From: Marinomonas ushuaiensis DSM 15871
Lineage (GTDB): Bacteria; Pseudomonadota; Gammaproteobacteria; Pseudomonadales; Marinomonadaceae
Assembly (NCBI RefSeq): GCF_000521805.1
Contig: NZ_JAMB01000006.1
Coordinates: forward strand, 1-64,000
Reading direction: 5' to 3'
Length of the DNA stretch: 64,000 nt
The notes beneath the pieces were generated by a model. That model did not search any database. It had not been told where the DNA came from and was given only the letters and a program-made list of their open reading frames with translations. Below, in pieces: positions 1 to 11,654 of this stretch. A program made the position numbers and the translations under genes. Within the stretch, counting starts at the first letter, position 1; every line of letters starts with the position of its first letter.

Positions 1-20
1 TTCAGCGATTGCATTAACTC

Positions 21-2273
21 TTATTGAACGACCGCTTCTTTTATCACGTCAAATTTCAGTTCGTCACTTTTTTCATCTAAAGACACTTTTACATGCCCAC
101 CATCATGCAGGTCACCAAACAGTATTTGGTCTGCTAACGGCTTTTTAAGATGCTCCTGAATTACTCGAGCCATTGGACGAGCGCCCATCTGACGGTCATA
201 ACCTTTGTTAGCCAACCAACCTCTTGCGGTATCAGACACTTCCAGCATGACGCCTTTAGGGTCTAATTGAACCTGCAATTCGACCAAGAACTTATCCACC
301 ACATTGAAAATAATTTTCTCATCAAGTTGCTGGAATTGAATCACAGCATCAAGACGGTTTCTAAATTCTGGCGTAAAGGTACGATTAATCGCTTCCATAC
401 CGTCTGTTGAATTATCCTGACTTGAGAAACCAATTGAACGACGCGCTAAGTCTTCTGCGCCGGCATTTGATGTCATGACTAAAATCACATTACGGAAGTC
501 CGCTTTGCGACCGTTGTTATCGGTCAAAGTACCGTGATCCATCACTTGCAATAACAAGTTAAAGACTTCTGGATGGGCTTTTTCGATTTCATCAAGTAAA
601 ACCACACTATGAGGGTTCTTAGTAACCGCCTCTGTTAGCAAGCCACCTTGATCAAAACCCACATAACCTGGTGGCGCACCAATTAAGCGAGAAACGGCAT
701 GGCGCTCCATGTATTCAGACATATCAAAGCGAATAAGCTCTAACCCTAACTGCTTGGCCAGCTGTTTCGTAATTTCGGTTTTACCAACACCGGTTGGTCC
801 AGCCATTAGGAAAGAGCCAATCGGTTTTTGCTCGGCTTTCAATCCAGCACGAGACAATTTAATCGCCGCTGACAAAGAATCAATAGCATTATCTTGTCCA
901 AACACCACCATTTTCAGGTTGCGCTCTAGATTAGACAGTACTTTTCTATCATCTGAATTCACCGCTCTTACAGGCACTCTAGCGATCTTAGAGACAATGT
1001 CTTCAATATCAGACACGGTAATTACTGATTTGCGTTTACCTTCAGGCTGAAGCCGCTGAAACGCACCCGCTTCATCGATCACATCAATTGCTTTATCTGG
1101 CATATGGCGGTCTGTCACATAACGCTGCGCAAGTTCTGCAGCCGCTAACAAAGCCGGTTCTTCATATTTGATTTGATGATGCTCTTCAAACGCCCCTATG
1201 ATGCCTTTCAAGATTTGATAAGTGTCATCAACGCTCGGTTCGTTCACATCAATTTTTTGGAAACGACGAGCCAAGGCATGATCTTTTTCAAAGACACCAC
1301 GAAATTCTTGGAATGTTGTTGATCCGATACAACGCAATCCACCAGAACTTAATACTGGCTTCAATAGGTTAGAAGCATCCATCACGCCGCCTGATGCCGC
1401 ACCCGCACCGATAATGGTATGAATTTCATCGATAAACAAAATAGCATTCGGCAGCTTTTTCAATTCGCCAAGCAATTGCTTAAGGCGTTTTTCAAAGTCA
1501 CCACGGTATTTCGTGCCCGCCAATAAAGCACCAAGATCCAACGAGTAAACGACGCCATCGGCGATAACATCAGGCACTTGTCCATCAACGATGCGCTTAG
1601 CCAAACCTTCAGCGATGGCCGTTTTACCCACGCCAGACTCACCAACCAATAATGGATTGTTTTTACGACGACGAGAGAGCGTTTGTATTACTCGCTCCAC
1701 TTCGTATTCACGACCAATCAATTTGTCGATTTTTCCAGCTTTGGCTTCTTCGTTAAGATTCGTTGCAAACTTTTGCAAAGGCGCGGTTGTTGTGTCTTCC
1801 GCCTCTTCGTCTTGATCCATCTCTTGAGACGAATCACCTGTTTTAGAAATGCCATGAGCAACGAAATTAACAACATCAATACGAGCAACACCATGACGTT
1901 TCAAAAGATAAACAGTCTGGCTTTCTTGTTCGCTAAAAATGGCCACAAGCACGTTGGCGCCAGTTACTTCGCGTTTTCCAGAAGATTGCACATGAAACAC
2001 AGCTCGCTGTAATACACGCTGAAAACCTAACGTTGGCTGCACTTCTCGCTCTTCATCATCTTCAGGAAGCAAAGGGGTTGTACTATCAACAAACTCTTCC
2101 AGCTCCTTACTTAAGACATCTAAACTCACACCACAGGCAGTTAAGACATTTGATGCAGCATCATTTTCGATAAGCGCCAACAACAAGTGCTCTACTGTCA
2201 TGAATTCATGGCGTTTATCACGTGCCGCTTTGAACGCGGCATTTAGGGTTTGCTCTAGTTCTTTATCTAACAT
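21..2273 (-). CDS. clpA: ATP-dependent Clp protease ATPase subunit ClpA
   Basis: Hsp100 unfoldase that feeds substrates to the ClpP peptidase in the cytoplasm. At 750 aa it has the usual ClpA length. It carries an N-terminal Clp repeat domain (about residues 1-145), a first AAA+ module with Walker A GESGVGKT and Walker B LFIDEIH, and a second module with GPTGVGKT and [14 protein letters not shown]. The ClpP-docking loop reads RSIGFSSQD, so the tripeptide is IGF, the form known from ClpX, where E. coli ClpA has IGL. The gene lies 20 bp downstream of clpS on the same strand, so the two are probably co-transcribed. Confidence 0.97.
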   Translation of the reverse strand: MLDKELEQTLNAAFKAARDKRHEFMTVEHLLLALIENDAASNVLTACGVSLDVLSKELEEFVDSTTPLLPEDDEEREVQPTLGFQRVLQRAVFHVQSSGKREVTGANVLVAIFSEQESQTVYLLKRHGVARIDVVNFVAHGISKTGDSSQEMDQDEEAEDTTTAPLQKFATNLNEEAKAGKIDKLIGREYEVERVIQTLSRRRKNNPLLVGESGVGKTAIAEGLAKRIVDGQVPDVIADGVVYSLDLGALLAGTKYRGDFEKRLKQLLGELKKLPNAILFIDEIHTIIGAGAASGGVMDASNLLKPVLSSGGLRCIGSTTFQEFRGVFEKDHALARRFQKIDVNEPSVDDTYQILKGIIGAFEEHHQIKYEEPALLAAAELAQRYVTDRHMPDKAIDVIDEAGAFQRLQPEGKRKSVITVSDIEDIVSKIARVPVRAVNSDDRKVLSNLERNLKMVVFGQDNAIDSLSAAIKLSRAGLKAEQKPIGSFLMAGPTGVGKTEITKQLAKQLGLELIRFDMSEYMERHAVSRLIGAPPGYVGFDQGGLLTEAVTKNPHSVVLLDEIEKAHPEVFNLLLQVMDHGTLTDNNGRKADFRNVILVMTSNAGAEDLARRSIGFSSQDNSTDGMEAINRTFTPEFRNRLDAVIQFQQLDEKIIFNVVDKFLVELQVQLDPKGVMLEVSDTARGWLANKGYDRQMGARPMARVIQEHLKKPLADQILFGDLHDGGHVKVSLDEKSDELKFDVIKEAVVQ

Positions 2274-2293
2274 TGCTATGCCCTCACTCTGAA

Positions 2294-2641
2294 TCAGTCA
2301 ACCTTTTGTAGGTCGCACATTAAGGGGTGCTCATTTTGTTCTACGAACTGTTGTACCATTGCTACTTTCGTTTCCGCAATATCAAAAGGATAAATACCAC
2401 AAACTCCTTTACCTTTTTGATGCACTTCCAACATAACTTGGTTAGCCTTTTCTCCATCCATTGAGAAAAAACGCTGAAGAATAAATACGACAAAATCCAT
2501 TGGCGTATAGTCATCATTAAACAATACTACTTGATACATAGAAGGCGGTTGTAACTCGGTTTCTTGTGGCGCAATCGCGATACTAGAATGCCCTTGTTGC
2601 TCGTCTTCTGATACTAATCTAATTTTCTGATCTACAATCAT
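2294..2641 (-). CDS. clpS: ATP-dependent Clp protease adaptor ClpS
   Basis: N-end-rule adaptor that delivers proteins with destabilising N-termini to ClpA. The conserved substrate-pocket region [10 protein letters not shown] and the following helix are present, with an acidic, flexible N-terminus. I start at the ATG at 2641 (115 aa) because AGAGG lies 6 nt before it. An in-frame GTG at 2662 would add seven residues but has no clear ribosome binding site. The gene is divergent from cspD, the same cspD/clpS-clpA arrangement as in E. coli. Confidence 0.93.
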   Translation of the reverse strand: MIVDQKIRLVSEDEQQGHSSIAIAPQETELQPPSMYQVVLFNDDYTPMDFVVFILQRFFSMDGEKANQVMLEVHQKGKGVCGIYPFDIAETKVAMVQQFVEQNEHPLMCDLQKVD

Positions 2642-2933
2642 CCCATGCCTCTGAGGCTTCACTTTTCACGTAATTTGCCCAATTCAGCACATTACCACTA
2701 TTAGATACGTTCAACTCTGCGTTCTAGATTACCACTTGGATTTTACAAATAGCAAAACGCCTTCTACGCTTTTATTGAGGCGATTAAGTGTGTAATCAAG
2801 ATTATAGGTAAGATTCTAACATTGATTCGTAACAAAAATTTCGCACCTATGCTTATCACCGCTTATTTTTAGCCTCGTAGAAAAACAATAACGAAACGTT
2901 TTAGAGCGATTTAGAGTAAATAAGGAGTAACTC

Positions 2934-3197
2934 ATGCATCTCGGATTAGTTAAGTGGTTCAATAATGCCAAAGGTTATGGATTTATAGTGTCGGAGGATT
3001 TTGAGGAAGATTTGTTTATTCATTATTCTGCGATTAATGTCGAAGGCTACAAAACGCTCAAGGCAGGACAGACGGTGACTTTTAGTACTGAGCCTGGAGA
3101 TAGAGGCATGCATGCGATTGATATTAACCCAATTTCGTCTGAACAAGAGGAAGTACAGGAAATCACCGATGAAGAAACTCTACCCACATCAAATTAA
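2934..3197 (+). CDS. cspD: Cold-shock-domain protein CspD
   Basis: 87-aa single-stranded nucleic-acid-binding protein. The cold-shock domain fills residues 1-68 with RNP1 KGYGFI and RNP2 DLFIHYS, followed by an acidic tail (EQEEVQEITDEE). In E. coli CspD is a stationary-phase inhibitor of replication. The neighbourhood (divergent from clpS-clpA) and the tail favour CspD over a cold-inducible CspA paralogue. Start is the ATG at 2934 with AAGGAG about 8 nt upstream. Confidence 0.92.
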   Translation: MHLGLVKWFNNAKGYGFIVSEDFEEDLFIHYSAINVEGYKTLKAGQTVTFSTEPGDRGMHAIDINPISSEQEEVQEITDEETLPTSN

Positions 3198-3257
3198 TCC
3201 GCTCAACAAGCATACGACGTAAGCACAGCAACATCGTAATCCAAGAATGAATTTGTT

Positions 3258-3286
3258 ACCTTACTCCTCATAATGAGGGGTAAGGT
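3258..3286 (+). terminator. Hairpin downstream of cspD
   Basis: ACCTTACTCCTC pairs with GAGGGGTAAGGT (one T-G wobble) around a 5-nt loop, followed only by TTTAT. It is a likely cspD terminator or 3' stabiliser, but the weak T-run leaves the class open. Confidence 0.5.
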
Positions 3287-3364
3287 TTATATGACTAAAC
3301 AAATACTTTCTGTCACACCTTCACTCAGCAATCTAATCACACACTATAACGACACAATGAGCAC

Positions 3365-4093
3365 ATGCCTTCTAATTTAATTTTGTTCAACAAACCCTTT
3401 CGAGTACTTAGTCAATTTTCTCAAGAAGGCGAAAAATCCACACTGGCTGATTTCATTCATGTTCCTGAATTTTACCCTGCTGGCCGATTAGATTTTGATT
3501 CAGAAGGTTTATTGCTGTTAACCAACCAAGGTGCTCTACAACACATCATCGCTTCTCCTGATTTCAAGATGCCAAAGACTTACTGGGTTCAAGTGGAAGG
3601 CAACATATCTGAAGAAGCTTTAGATCAACTCAGGCAAGGTGTCGAACTGAAAGACGGTTTAACCAAACCGGCTCAGGCAGAACGCATAGAAGAACCGAAT
3701 ATTTGGGCGAGAACACCACCAGTCAGACACAGAGAAAACATTCCCACAAGCTGGATATCACTGCAAATTCGTGAAGGCAAAAATCGCCAAGTACGCCGAA
3801 TGACGGCCGCTGTTGGTTTTCCTACACTTAGATTAATACGTTACGCCATTGGCCCATACTCACTAGACAACACCCAACTTGGACATTGGAGTTACACCGA
3901 ACCAACCGATGAGCTATCAAAAGAGGTAATGAATTTTGAAGCGCAAAGAAAGAGAAAAACTGCCTCATCTAACCGTCGCCGCTCTGGTGAAAACAGACAA
4001 CTCGGATTCCAAAGAAACAAAATACCTGATGGTGAAGGAGTGGCAGAACGACCAACTCGTACTAAACCAACCCGCCGGACACATAGAAAATAA
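3365..4093 (+). CDS. rluE: 23S rRNA pseudouridine synthase E
   Basis: RsuA-family synthase that, in E. coli, makes pseudouridine 2457 of 23S rRNA. The catalytic-Asp motif GRLDFDSEGLLLLTN and the C-terminal REGKNRQVRRMTA and GFPTLRLIRYAIG motifs are present. No S4 domain precedes the catalytic domain, as in RluE. The protein is 242 aa, about 25 longer than E. coli RluE from memory. The extra, very basic tail (from about residue 190) is read from DNA that also encodes the start of nudJ in another frame. It heads the rluE-nudJ-mnmA-hflD cluster. Confidence 0.93.
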   Translation: MPSNLILFNKPFRVLSQFSQEGEKSTLADFIHVPEFYPAGRLDFDSEGLLLLTNQGALQHIIASPDFKMPKTYWVQVEGNISEEALDQLRQGVELKDGLTKPAQAERIEEPNIWARTPPVRHRENIPTSWISLQIREGKNRQVRRMTAAVGFPTLRLIRYAIGPYSLDNTQLGHWSYTEPTDELSKEVMNFEAQRKRKTASSNRRRSGENRQLGFQRNKIPDGEGVAERPTRTKPTRRTHRK

Positions 4094-4433
4094 TGAAAGT
4101 GCTATTGATGCCGTCATTAGAGAAACCCTAGAAGAATCTGGCTGGCTCGTTAAACCAGTCGGCTTACTTGGCATGTACTCCTTTACCCCTTTCAAAGGTG
4201 CAGACACCTACCATCGACTTTGTTTTTTATGTGAACCGATAAAACAGGCCACTCTTGAACTTGACCCTGATATAGAATCCAGTCACTGGCTGACCTATGA
4301 TGAAATTCTTGCACTACCTCATCGAAGCCCATTAATTAGGGCCTGCATTGAAGATTCACTTCGCAACCCCATTATACCTTTATGCTTTATATCTGATCAC
4401 TTTCTCTCTATCGATAGTTCGCCCTATCGGTAA
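3936..4433 (+). CDS. nudJ: Nudix hydrolase NudJ (phosphatase)
   Basis: 165-aa Nudix pyrophosphatase. E. coli NudJ removes phosphate from thiamine pyrophosphate precursors and nucleoside di/triphosphates. The Nudix box starts at GHIENNESA and ends at RETLEESGW, fitting GX5EX7REUXEEXGU. The family N-terminus (PHLTVAALV) begins only nine residues in and there is no internal Met before it. Translation must therefore start near the TTG at 3936, preceded by AGAGGT. This forces a 158-bp overlap with the end of rluE. Position before mnmA matches E. coli. Confidence 0.88.
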   Translation: MKRKEREKLPHLTVAALVKTDNSDSKETKYLMVKEWQNDQLVLNQPAGHIENNESAIDAVIRETLEESGWLVKPVGLLGMYSFTPFKGADTYHRLCFLCEPIKQATLELDPDIESSHWLTYDEILALPHRSPLIRACIEDSLRNPIIPLCFISDHFLSIDSSPYR

Positions 4434-4545
4434 AAAGAAAGTGATACAATATTGGCGATTGAAAATATCTGATAAATGTATTTGAGGCCTCGCCTCTTCG
4501 TTTTAACAATCTATTTAAAAACTGCCTTATGAGTACCCATTGGTC

Positions 4546-5658
4546 ATGAAAGAAAGCACTGCTGCAAATAGCACAAAAAAAGTCATCGTAGGAATGTCAG
4601 GTGGCGTTGATTCCTCTGTATCGGCCCTTATTCTGATGCAGCAGGGCTATCAGGTCGAAGGCTTGTTCATGAAGAACTGGGACGAAGACGACGGCACCGA
4701 ATACTGCACAGCCAAAGATGACCTTGCGGATGCTCAAGCCGTATCTGACAAGCTAGGCATCACACTTCATACGGCTAACTTTGCCGCTGAATATTGGGAT
4801 AATGTATTCGAACATTTTTTAGAAGAATACAAAGCGGGTCGAACACCGAATCCAGACATCCTTTGCAATAAAGAAATCAAATTCAAAGCCTTTTTAGAAT
4901 ACGCTTTGGCCCTTGGTGCTGATTATATTGCTACAGGTCATTACGTACGCCGAGGCGAAAAAGACGGTGAACCTCTTTTATTAAAAGGCCTTGATGGCAA
5001 TAAAGATCAAAGTTACTTCCTTTATGCAGTAGGTAAAGACGAAATAGCCAAAACACTATTCCCTGTGGGCGAACTGGAAAAACCAGAAGTACGTCGTTTA
5101 GCCGAAGAATTTGGTCTCGTCACGCACAACAAAAAAGACAGCACAGGCATTTGTTTCATTGGCGAACGCCGCTTCAAAGACTTTTTAGAACAATACTTGC
5201 CAGCCCAACCAGGTAATATTGAAACACTTGAAGGCGATATTATCGCACGCCACCATGGCTTGATGTATCACACCATAGGCCAACGCCAAGGTTTAGGCAT
5301 TGGCGGTTTGGCTAAGTATTCAGATGACCCATGGTACGTAGTTGAAAAAGACTTAACGCGCAACGTGCTGGTAGTAACACAAGGCGGTCAGCATGAATCT
5401 TTATTCAAGACTCATTTAATTGCGGATAATTTTGACTGGGTTGCTCGTCAAACGCCAAACTTGCCTATGACCTGCACTGCAAAATGTCGCTATCGCCAGC
5501 CGGATCAAGAGTGCACTGTGTATCTGAATGAAAAAGGCCAAATTGAAGTGTCTTTTGTTGAACCTCAACGAGCCATTACACCTGGGCAATCTGTTGTTTT
5601 TTATGTTGGTGAACACTGCCTTGGTGGCGGTATCATCAATGAAGCGTTTAATAAGTAG
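4546..5658 (+). CDS. mnmA: tRNA-specific 2-thiouridylase MnmA
   Basis: Catalyses 2-thiolation of wobble uridine 34 in tRNAs for Lys, Glu and Gln, taking sulfur from the Tus relay. The PP-loop SGGVDSSV is near residue 18. The two catalytic cysteines are Cys107 (NPDILCNKE) and Cys203 (STGICFIGE). I start at ATG 4546 (370 aa); an in-frame TTG at 4540 adds two residues and neither has a strong Shine-Dalgarno. It lies 12 bp before hflD. Confidence 0.96.
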   Translation: MKESTAANSTKKVIVGMSGGVDSSVSALILMQQGYQVEGLFMKNWDEDDGTEYCTAKDDLADAQAVSDKLGITLHTANFAAEYWDNVFEHFLEEYKAGRTPNPDILCNKEIKFKAFLEYALALGADYIATGHYVRRGEKDGEPLLLKGLDGNKDQSYFLYAVGKDEIAKTLFPVGELEKPEVRRLAEEFGLVTHNKKDSTGICFIGERRFKDFLEQYLPAQPGNIETLEGDIIARHHGLMYHTIGQRQGLGIGGLAKYSDDPWYVVEKDLTRNVLVVTQGGQHESLFKTHLIADNFDWVARQTPNLPMTCTAKCRYRQPDQECTVYLNEKGQIEVSFVEPQRAITPGQSVVFYVGEHCLGGGIINEAFNK

Positions 5659-5670
5659 AGAGTTTATAAC

Positions 5671-6300
5671 GTGAGTAGTAGAGAAAAAGAACAATCTATC
5701 GCGCTATCTGCTGTGTTTCAAGCGGCAGAATTGGTCGCTATTTTAGCCAAAACAGGAAAAGTCGATAACACAGCGTTACAGCCTATGATTGACAGTGTTT
5801 TACTCATCAACGCCTCTTCTACTGAAGATATTTATGGCGGACAATGGGATTATCAAAGCAACTTATCTCTTGGCCGAAATGTCGCTAAAAAAGCATTAGG
5901 AAAAGAGCGTAGCAGCGTTAATCCAGATACATTGCGCTACGCACTTAGTTTAGTCCATCTTGAAAACAAACTGGCTAAAACACCACAAATGCTTTCGACT
6001 ATTGGTCAGAAAATCTCCCAAATTGAACAAAAGAAAGCGCATTACGATAGCGTACTGCACGAGAACATCATCGCCTCTATTTCGGGCATGTATCAGGACA
6101 CGTTAAGCACTTTGCCTTTTCGTATTCAAGTGCAAGGCGATAGCCGCTTCTTGCAGCAGCCGTATATTGCCAATCAGGTTAGAGCCATTCTAATGTCAGG
6201 CATCCGGGCAGCCATGTTATGGCGACAACTCGGCGGCAAACGCTGGCATTTGATTTTTAAAAGAAAGGCATTATTAAGCGCCTTAGAATCTCGTAGTTAG
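5671..6300 (+). CDS. hflD: High frequency lysogenization protein HflD homologue
   Basis: 209-aa peripheral inner-membrane protein of the HflD family, largely helical. In E. coli it binds phage lambda CII and affects lysogeny; its housekeeping role is unclear. The family signature is the N-terminal AVFQAAELVAILAKTG segment and the VHLENKLAKTPQML region. It starts with GTG at 5671, 12 bp after mnmA, and ends just before a terminator. The mnmA-hflD pairing is widely conserved in gammaproteobacteria. Confidence 0.93.
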   Translation: MSSREKEQSIALSAVFQAAELVAILAKTGKVDNTALQPMIDSVLLINASSTEDIYGGQWDYQSNLSLGRNVAKKALGKERSSVNPDTLRYALSLVHLENKLAKTPQMLSTIGQKISQIEQKKAHYDSVLHENIIASISGMYQDTLSTLPFRIQVQGDSRFLQQPYIANQVRAILMSGIRAAMLWRQLGGKRWHLIFKRKALLSALESRS

Positions 6301-6316
6301 TTTTGTGTTTCTTTCT

Positions 6317-6338
6317 AAAAGCCCTTTGGGGCTTTTTT
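6317..6338 (+). terminator. Intrinsic terminator after hflD
   Basis: AAAAGCCC, loop TTTG, GGGCTTTT, then further T residues. It closes the rluE-nudJ-mnmA-hflD unit. Confidence 0.88.
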
Positions 6339-6415
6339 ATTCTTAAAAATAAGTAAGAAAATACGAACCGTAAACACAACAATAACTGAAATCAATTTTG
6401 AGTATATCTTGGAGC

Positions 6416-6451
6416 CGATATCTCTACCTTGGTTTTTTAGGTAGTATATCG
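6416..6451 (+). promoter_or_regulatory. Hairpin in the idh upstream region
   Basis: CGATAT-CT-CTACCT pairs with AGGTAG-T-ATATCG around the loop TGGTTTTTT: two 6-bp helices separated by a small asymmetric bulge. It lies 115-150 bp before the isocitrate dehydrogenase start and is not a terminator of hflD, which already has one. A shorter repeat TGCGCA-AATTA-TGCGCA follows at 6467-6483. Function unknown; an operator or a leader RNA structure are both possible. Confidence 0.5.
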
Positions 6452-6565
6452 ACCAAAATTTGAACCTGCGCAAATTATGCGCAACCAGTTAAAACCTAGG
6501 GAATGGCGGCTAAAAGTCATCTTCGATTCAATGGGCAACACAGCCTGAAATGTTAGGGGAATTAC

Positions 6566-8785
6566 ATGTCGAAACAAACCATCTATTATACGTTGACCGA
6601 TGAAGCACCAGCACTGGCTACTTCATCTTTGCTTCCTATCTTTGGCGCTTTTGCAAAAGAAGCAGATATCGAACTAAAACTTACCGATATTTCTTTAGCA
6701 AGTCGTATCCTTGCAGGCTTTTCTGATCTTCTTCCTGCTGATAAACAAGTAGAAGATGGCCTTCAATTCTTAGGCGACCTAACCGCTTCGCCAGAAGCAA
6801 ACATTGTAAAATTGCCTAATATCAGTGCTTCATTGCCACAGCTTAATGCTGTGATTAAAGAACTTAATGCACAAGGCTACGGACTACCTGACTACCCAGA
6901 AAACGCACAAACTGATGAAGAAAAAGACATTTTAGCTCGCTACTCTAAAGTGTTGGGCAGCGCAGTAAACCCTGTTTTACGTCAAGGTAACTCTGACCGT
7001 CGCGCGCCAGCTGCAGTAAAAGGCTTCGCTCGCAAGAATCCACATTCAATGGGCAAATGGAAAAAGACCTCTGTTTCTCACGCTGACTACATGCGCGATG
7101 GCGATTTCTATTCTTCTGAGCAATCTACAACTATGGATTCTGCTCAAACCGTTAACATCGAATTTGTTAAAAAAGACGGTTCTGTTGAATTGAAAAAGTC
7201 TCTTCCTCTTTTAGAAGGCGAAATTTTAGACAGCATGAACATCAGCTGCGCTAAACTTCGTGCATTCTTCGAAGCGACGCTACAAGAAGCGAAAGAAGAC
7301 AACATCATGTGGTCTGTGCACTTAAAAGCAACCATGATGAAAGTCTCTCATCCAATCGTATTTGGTCACGCGGTAACGGTTTTCTACAAAGACGTATTCG
7401 AAAAATACGGTGAATTGTTTAAAGAAATCGGCGTTAACCCAAACAATGGTTTAGGCAGCGTATACGATAAAATCAAAACGCTTCCAGAAACAAAACAGAC
7501 AGAAATTAAGCAAGCTATTGAAGATGTTTATAACTCTCGCCCAGAATTGGCAATGGTTGATTCAGACAAAGGCATTACCAATCTACACGTACCAAGTGAC
7601 GTCATCGTTGATGCTTCTATGCCGGCGATGATTCGAGGTTCTGGTAAAATGTGGGGCCGTGATGGTAAAGCACATGATGCTAAAGCAGTTATCCCTGATA
7701 GCACTTACGCACGCATTTACCAAGAAACAATTAACTTCTGTAAAACCAATGGCGCATTTGACCCAGTCACAATGGGTACGGTTCCAAACGTTGGTTTGAT
7801 GGCGCAAAAAGCCGAAGAATACGGCTCTCATGACAAAACCTTTGAAATCACTGAAGCCGGCACTATGCGTATAGTGGACGCTCAAGGTAACGTTTTAATG
7901 CAGCACGCTGTAGAGAAAGGTGATATCTGGCGCGCATGCCAAACAAAAGACGCTCCTATTCGCGACTGGGTAAAACTAGGCGTTACTCGTGCTCGTCAAT
8001 CTGACACACCTGCTGTGTTCTGGTTAGAAGAAGAACGCGCACACGACAACGAACTTCGCAAAAAAGTTGAGCTTTACCTAAAAGATCATGATACTAACGG
8101 TCTAGATATTCGCCTTATGACTTACAACGAAGCGATCCGTTTCTCTATGGAACGCATCATTCGTGGCCAAGACACCATTTCAGTAACAGGTAACATTCTT
8201 CGAGATTATCTAACGGATTTATTCCCAATCTTGGAATTAGGTACATCTGCGAAAATGCTGTCTATCGTTCCAATGCTGAACGGCGGCGGAATGTACGAAA
8301 CGGGCGCTGGTGGTTCTGCTCCTAAGCATGTTCAACAGCTAATGGAAGAAAACCACCTTCGTTGGGATTCTCTTGGTGAGTTCTTGGCGGTGGCCGTATC
8401 TTTCGAAGAGTTAGGCATTAAGCATAACAACGAGAAAGCAAAAATTCTTGCTAAGTGTCTAGATAAAGCAACAGGTAAATTGCTAGACACAAACAAATCT
8501 CCTTCTCGTAAGGCTGGTGAATTGGATAACCGTGGTAGCCATTTCTACCTAGCACTTTATTGGTCTCAAGAGTTGGCAGCGCAAAGTGAAAACGCAGAAT
8601 TAGCGGCTAAGTTCACGCCATTGTCGAAAGTACTGGCGGCGAAAGAAGACACAATCATTGCTGAGCTTGCTGCAGTACAAGGCAAACCTGCTGGTCTATC
8701 TGGTTACTATAATGTTGACCTTGATGCGGTAGAAAAAGTCATGCGCCCAAGCGCGACGTTCAACCAAGCATTGGCAACACTATAA
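6566..8785 (+). CDS. icd: NADP-dependent isocitrate dehydrogenase, monomeric type
   Basis: 739-aa monomeric (IDH-II) enzyme that oxidises isocitrate to 2-oxoglutarate and CO2 with NADP in the TCA cycle. Length and motifs ([41 protein letters not shown] split through the core, [17 protein letters not shown]) fit this family. It is unrelated in length and fold layout to the dimeric 416-aa Icd of E. coli. AGGGGAATT precedes the ATG. It sits alone between two terminators, interrupting an otherwise conserved hflD-purB neighbourhood. Confidence 0.97.
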   Translation: MSKQTIYYTLTDEAPALATSSLLPIFGAFAKEADIELKLTDISLASRILAGFSDLLPADKQVEDGLQFLGDLTASPEANIVKLPNISASLPQLNAVIKELNAQGYGLPDYPENAQTDEEKDILARYSKVLGSAVNPVLRQGNSDRRAPAAVKGFARKNPHSMGKWKKTSVSHADYMRDGDFYSSEQSTTMDSAQTVNIEFVKKDGSVELKKSLPLLEGEILDSMNISCAKLRAFFEATLQEAKEDNIMWSVHLKATMMKVSHPIVFGHAVTVFYKDVFEKYGELFKEIGVNPNNGLGSVYDKIKTLPETKQTEIKQAIEDVYNSRPELAMVDSDKGITNLHVPSDVIVDASMPAMIRGSGKMWGRDGKAHDAKAVIPDSTYARIYQETINFCKTNGAFDPVTMGTVPNVGLMAQKAEEYGSHDKTFEITEAGTMRIVDAQGNVLMQHAVEKGDIWRACQTKDAPIRDWVKLGVTRARQSDTPAVFWLEEERAHDNELRKKVELYLKDHDTNGLDIRLMTYNEAIRFSMERIIRGQDTISVTGNILRDYLTDLFPILELGTSAKMLSIVPMLNGGGMYETGAGGSAPKHVQQLMEENHLRWDSLGEFLAVAVSFEELGIKHNNEKAKILAKCLDKATGKLLDTNKSPSRKAGELDNRGSHFYLALYWSQELAAQSENAELAAKFTPLSKVLAAKEDTIIAELAAVQGKPAGLSGYYNVDLDAVEKVMRPSATFNQALATL

Positions 8786-8826
8786 GCTGAGATATGTTCT
8801 CAATATAAATATGTTTGAGTAACACC

Positions 8827-8878
8827 AAGCCCAGATGCCGTTTAGATATCTATATTTAAGCGACATCTGGGCTTTTTT
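8827..8878 (+). terminator. Terminator after isocitrate dehydrogenase
   Basis: An 11-bp perfect stem, AAGCCCAGATG with CATCTGGGCTT, flanks a 26-nt loop that itself contains the palindrome TAGATATCTA. A T-run follows the second arm. Confidence 0.87.
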
Positions 8879-8933
8879 ATGGTGATACTCTCATCTACTC
8901 CCTGTATTACCTTCCCTCTTTTGCCTATAATAG

Positions 8934-10343
<1,410 letters not shown>

Positions 10344-10380
10344 ACTTTGCTTTACATAACGATGTAAAAAGCAAAAAAAA

Positions 10381-10404
10381 GAGCCGATTTATCGGCTCTT
10401 TTTT
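10381..10404 (+). terminator. Terminator after purB
   Basis: GAGCCGAT-TT-ATCGGCTC, preceded by an A-run and followed by six T residues. Confidence 0.92.
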
Positions 10405-10450
10405 GTCTTTGTATTCCAACTGACTCTTTTTTATTTTTCACGAGAAACCT

Positions 10451-11644
10451 ATGACAGACCTAAATACGCCGTTAACCATTCTTGGTGGAATGACAGCACA
10501 CACTTTTTTGAATGAATATTGGCAAAAAAAGCCACTCCTTATTCGTGCTGGCCTGTCAGATTTTGAAGTGCCATTGGAAGCCGATGAACTTGCTGGTATG
10601 GCAATGGAAGAAGAAGTCGAGTCACGTATTGTGATCGAAAATGGCAAGACGCCATGGGAGACACAGCAAGGACCTTTTGATGAAAACACCTTTGCTTCAT
10701 TGCCAGAAAAAGAATGGACTCTTCTCGTTCAAGCAGTCGATCATTGGGTTCCTGAAGTTCAAGCCCTAAAAGAACAATTCCAGTTTTTGCCAAGCTCGCG
10801 CTTAGACGACGTGATGATCAGCTACGCGACAGAAGGCGGCAGTGTTGGCCCACACTATGATCAATACGATGTCTTCTTAATTCAAGTAGCAGGTAAACGC
10901 CGTTGGCAAGTATTAGCACCGGGTGAATATCAAGACTCAGGTATTGCTGATATCGCTCTGCATATCCTAGATAACTTTCCTGTTAATCCTGAAATGGACT
11001 GGGAATTAGACGCTGGTGATATTTTATATTTACCACCAAACTTTGCTCATAATGGCCGTTCTTTAGATGATGATTGCATGACCTACTCAGTCGGCTTTCG
11101 TGCGCCAAGCATACAAGATGCTCTTACAGGTATTCGAGATAAATTGTGTGAAACGCCGGATGCTAAACATCGCTTTGCTGCACCAGAAACAGGCAACCGA
11201 GAACACAGCGCCCAGATCCATAAAGATGACATTGCGCATCTACAGGCGGAGTTAGCTCGATTAATAAGCCAACCCGATGTATTAGCCAACTGGTTAGGCG
11301 AAACCATGAGTGACAGCAAATACCCAGAATATTTAACGCCTCTTAACACTAAAGACCTAGACTTAGCGTTTCAAAATGCCACTCAAGGGCAAACCTTTAT
11401 TCGTCCTGGTGATGCGCGAATTTGCTACTATCAAGACGACAACACGAGCAGCATGACGGTTTTCTGTAATGGCGACAGTATCAACCTTGATGCTGAATTG
11501 GTTTCATTTGTACAAGCAATTACTGATCAAGTTGAATTTGATTTCTCTGGTTTAGATTTCAGTCAAAATGCTGACTTAGAACCTCTTGTGCGATTCTTCA
11601 TTCGTCAACAAGGTCTAATCGAACTGGTTGCACCAGAAGAATAG
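10451..11644 (+). CDS. roxA: Ribosomal protein uL16 arginine hydroxylase RoxA (JmjC/cupin)
   Basis: 397-aa 2-oxoglutarate/Fe(II) oxygenase of the YcfD family; E. coli YcfD hydroxylates Arg81 of ribosomal protein L16. The metal-binding residues are His135 and Asp137 (GPHYDQYDVFL) and His200 (NFAHNGRSL) in a double-stranded beta-helix core, followed by the C-terminal dimerisation and winged-helix part. In E. coli this gene is also a near neighbour of purB. The next gene starts 10 bp after the stop. Confidence 0.93.
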   Translation: MTDLNTPLTILGGMTAHTFLNEYWQKKPLLIRAGLSDFEVPLEADELAGMAMEEEVESRIVIENGKTPWETQQGPFDENTFASLPEKEWTLLVQAVDHWVPEVQALKEQFQFLPSSRLDDVMISYATEGGSVGPHYDQYDVFLIQVAGKRRWQVLAPGEYQDSGIADIALHILDNFPVNPEMDWELDAGDILYLPPNFAHNGRSLDDDCMTYSVGFRAPSIQDALTGIRDKLCETPDAKHRFAAPETGNREHSAQIHKDDIAHLQAELARLISQPDVLANWLGETMSDSKYPEYLTPLNTKDLDLAFQNATQGQTFIRPGDARICYYQDDNTSSMTVFCNGDSINLDAELVSFVQAITDQVEFDFSGLDFSQNADLEPLVRFFIRQQGLIELVAPEE

Positions 11645-11654
11645 GATAAAGAAA

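Noticed and set aside
709..1050. Open frame on the plus strand opposite clpA
   Set aside because: Lies wholly inside clpA in antisense; its translation shows no domain and no ribosome binding site.
1591..2012. Two plus-strand open frames opposite clpA
   Set aside because: Antisense shadows of a strongly conserved coding region.
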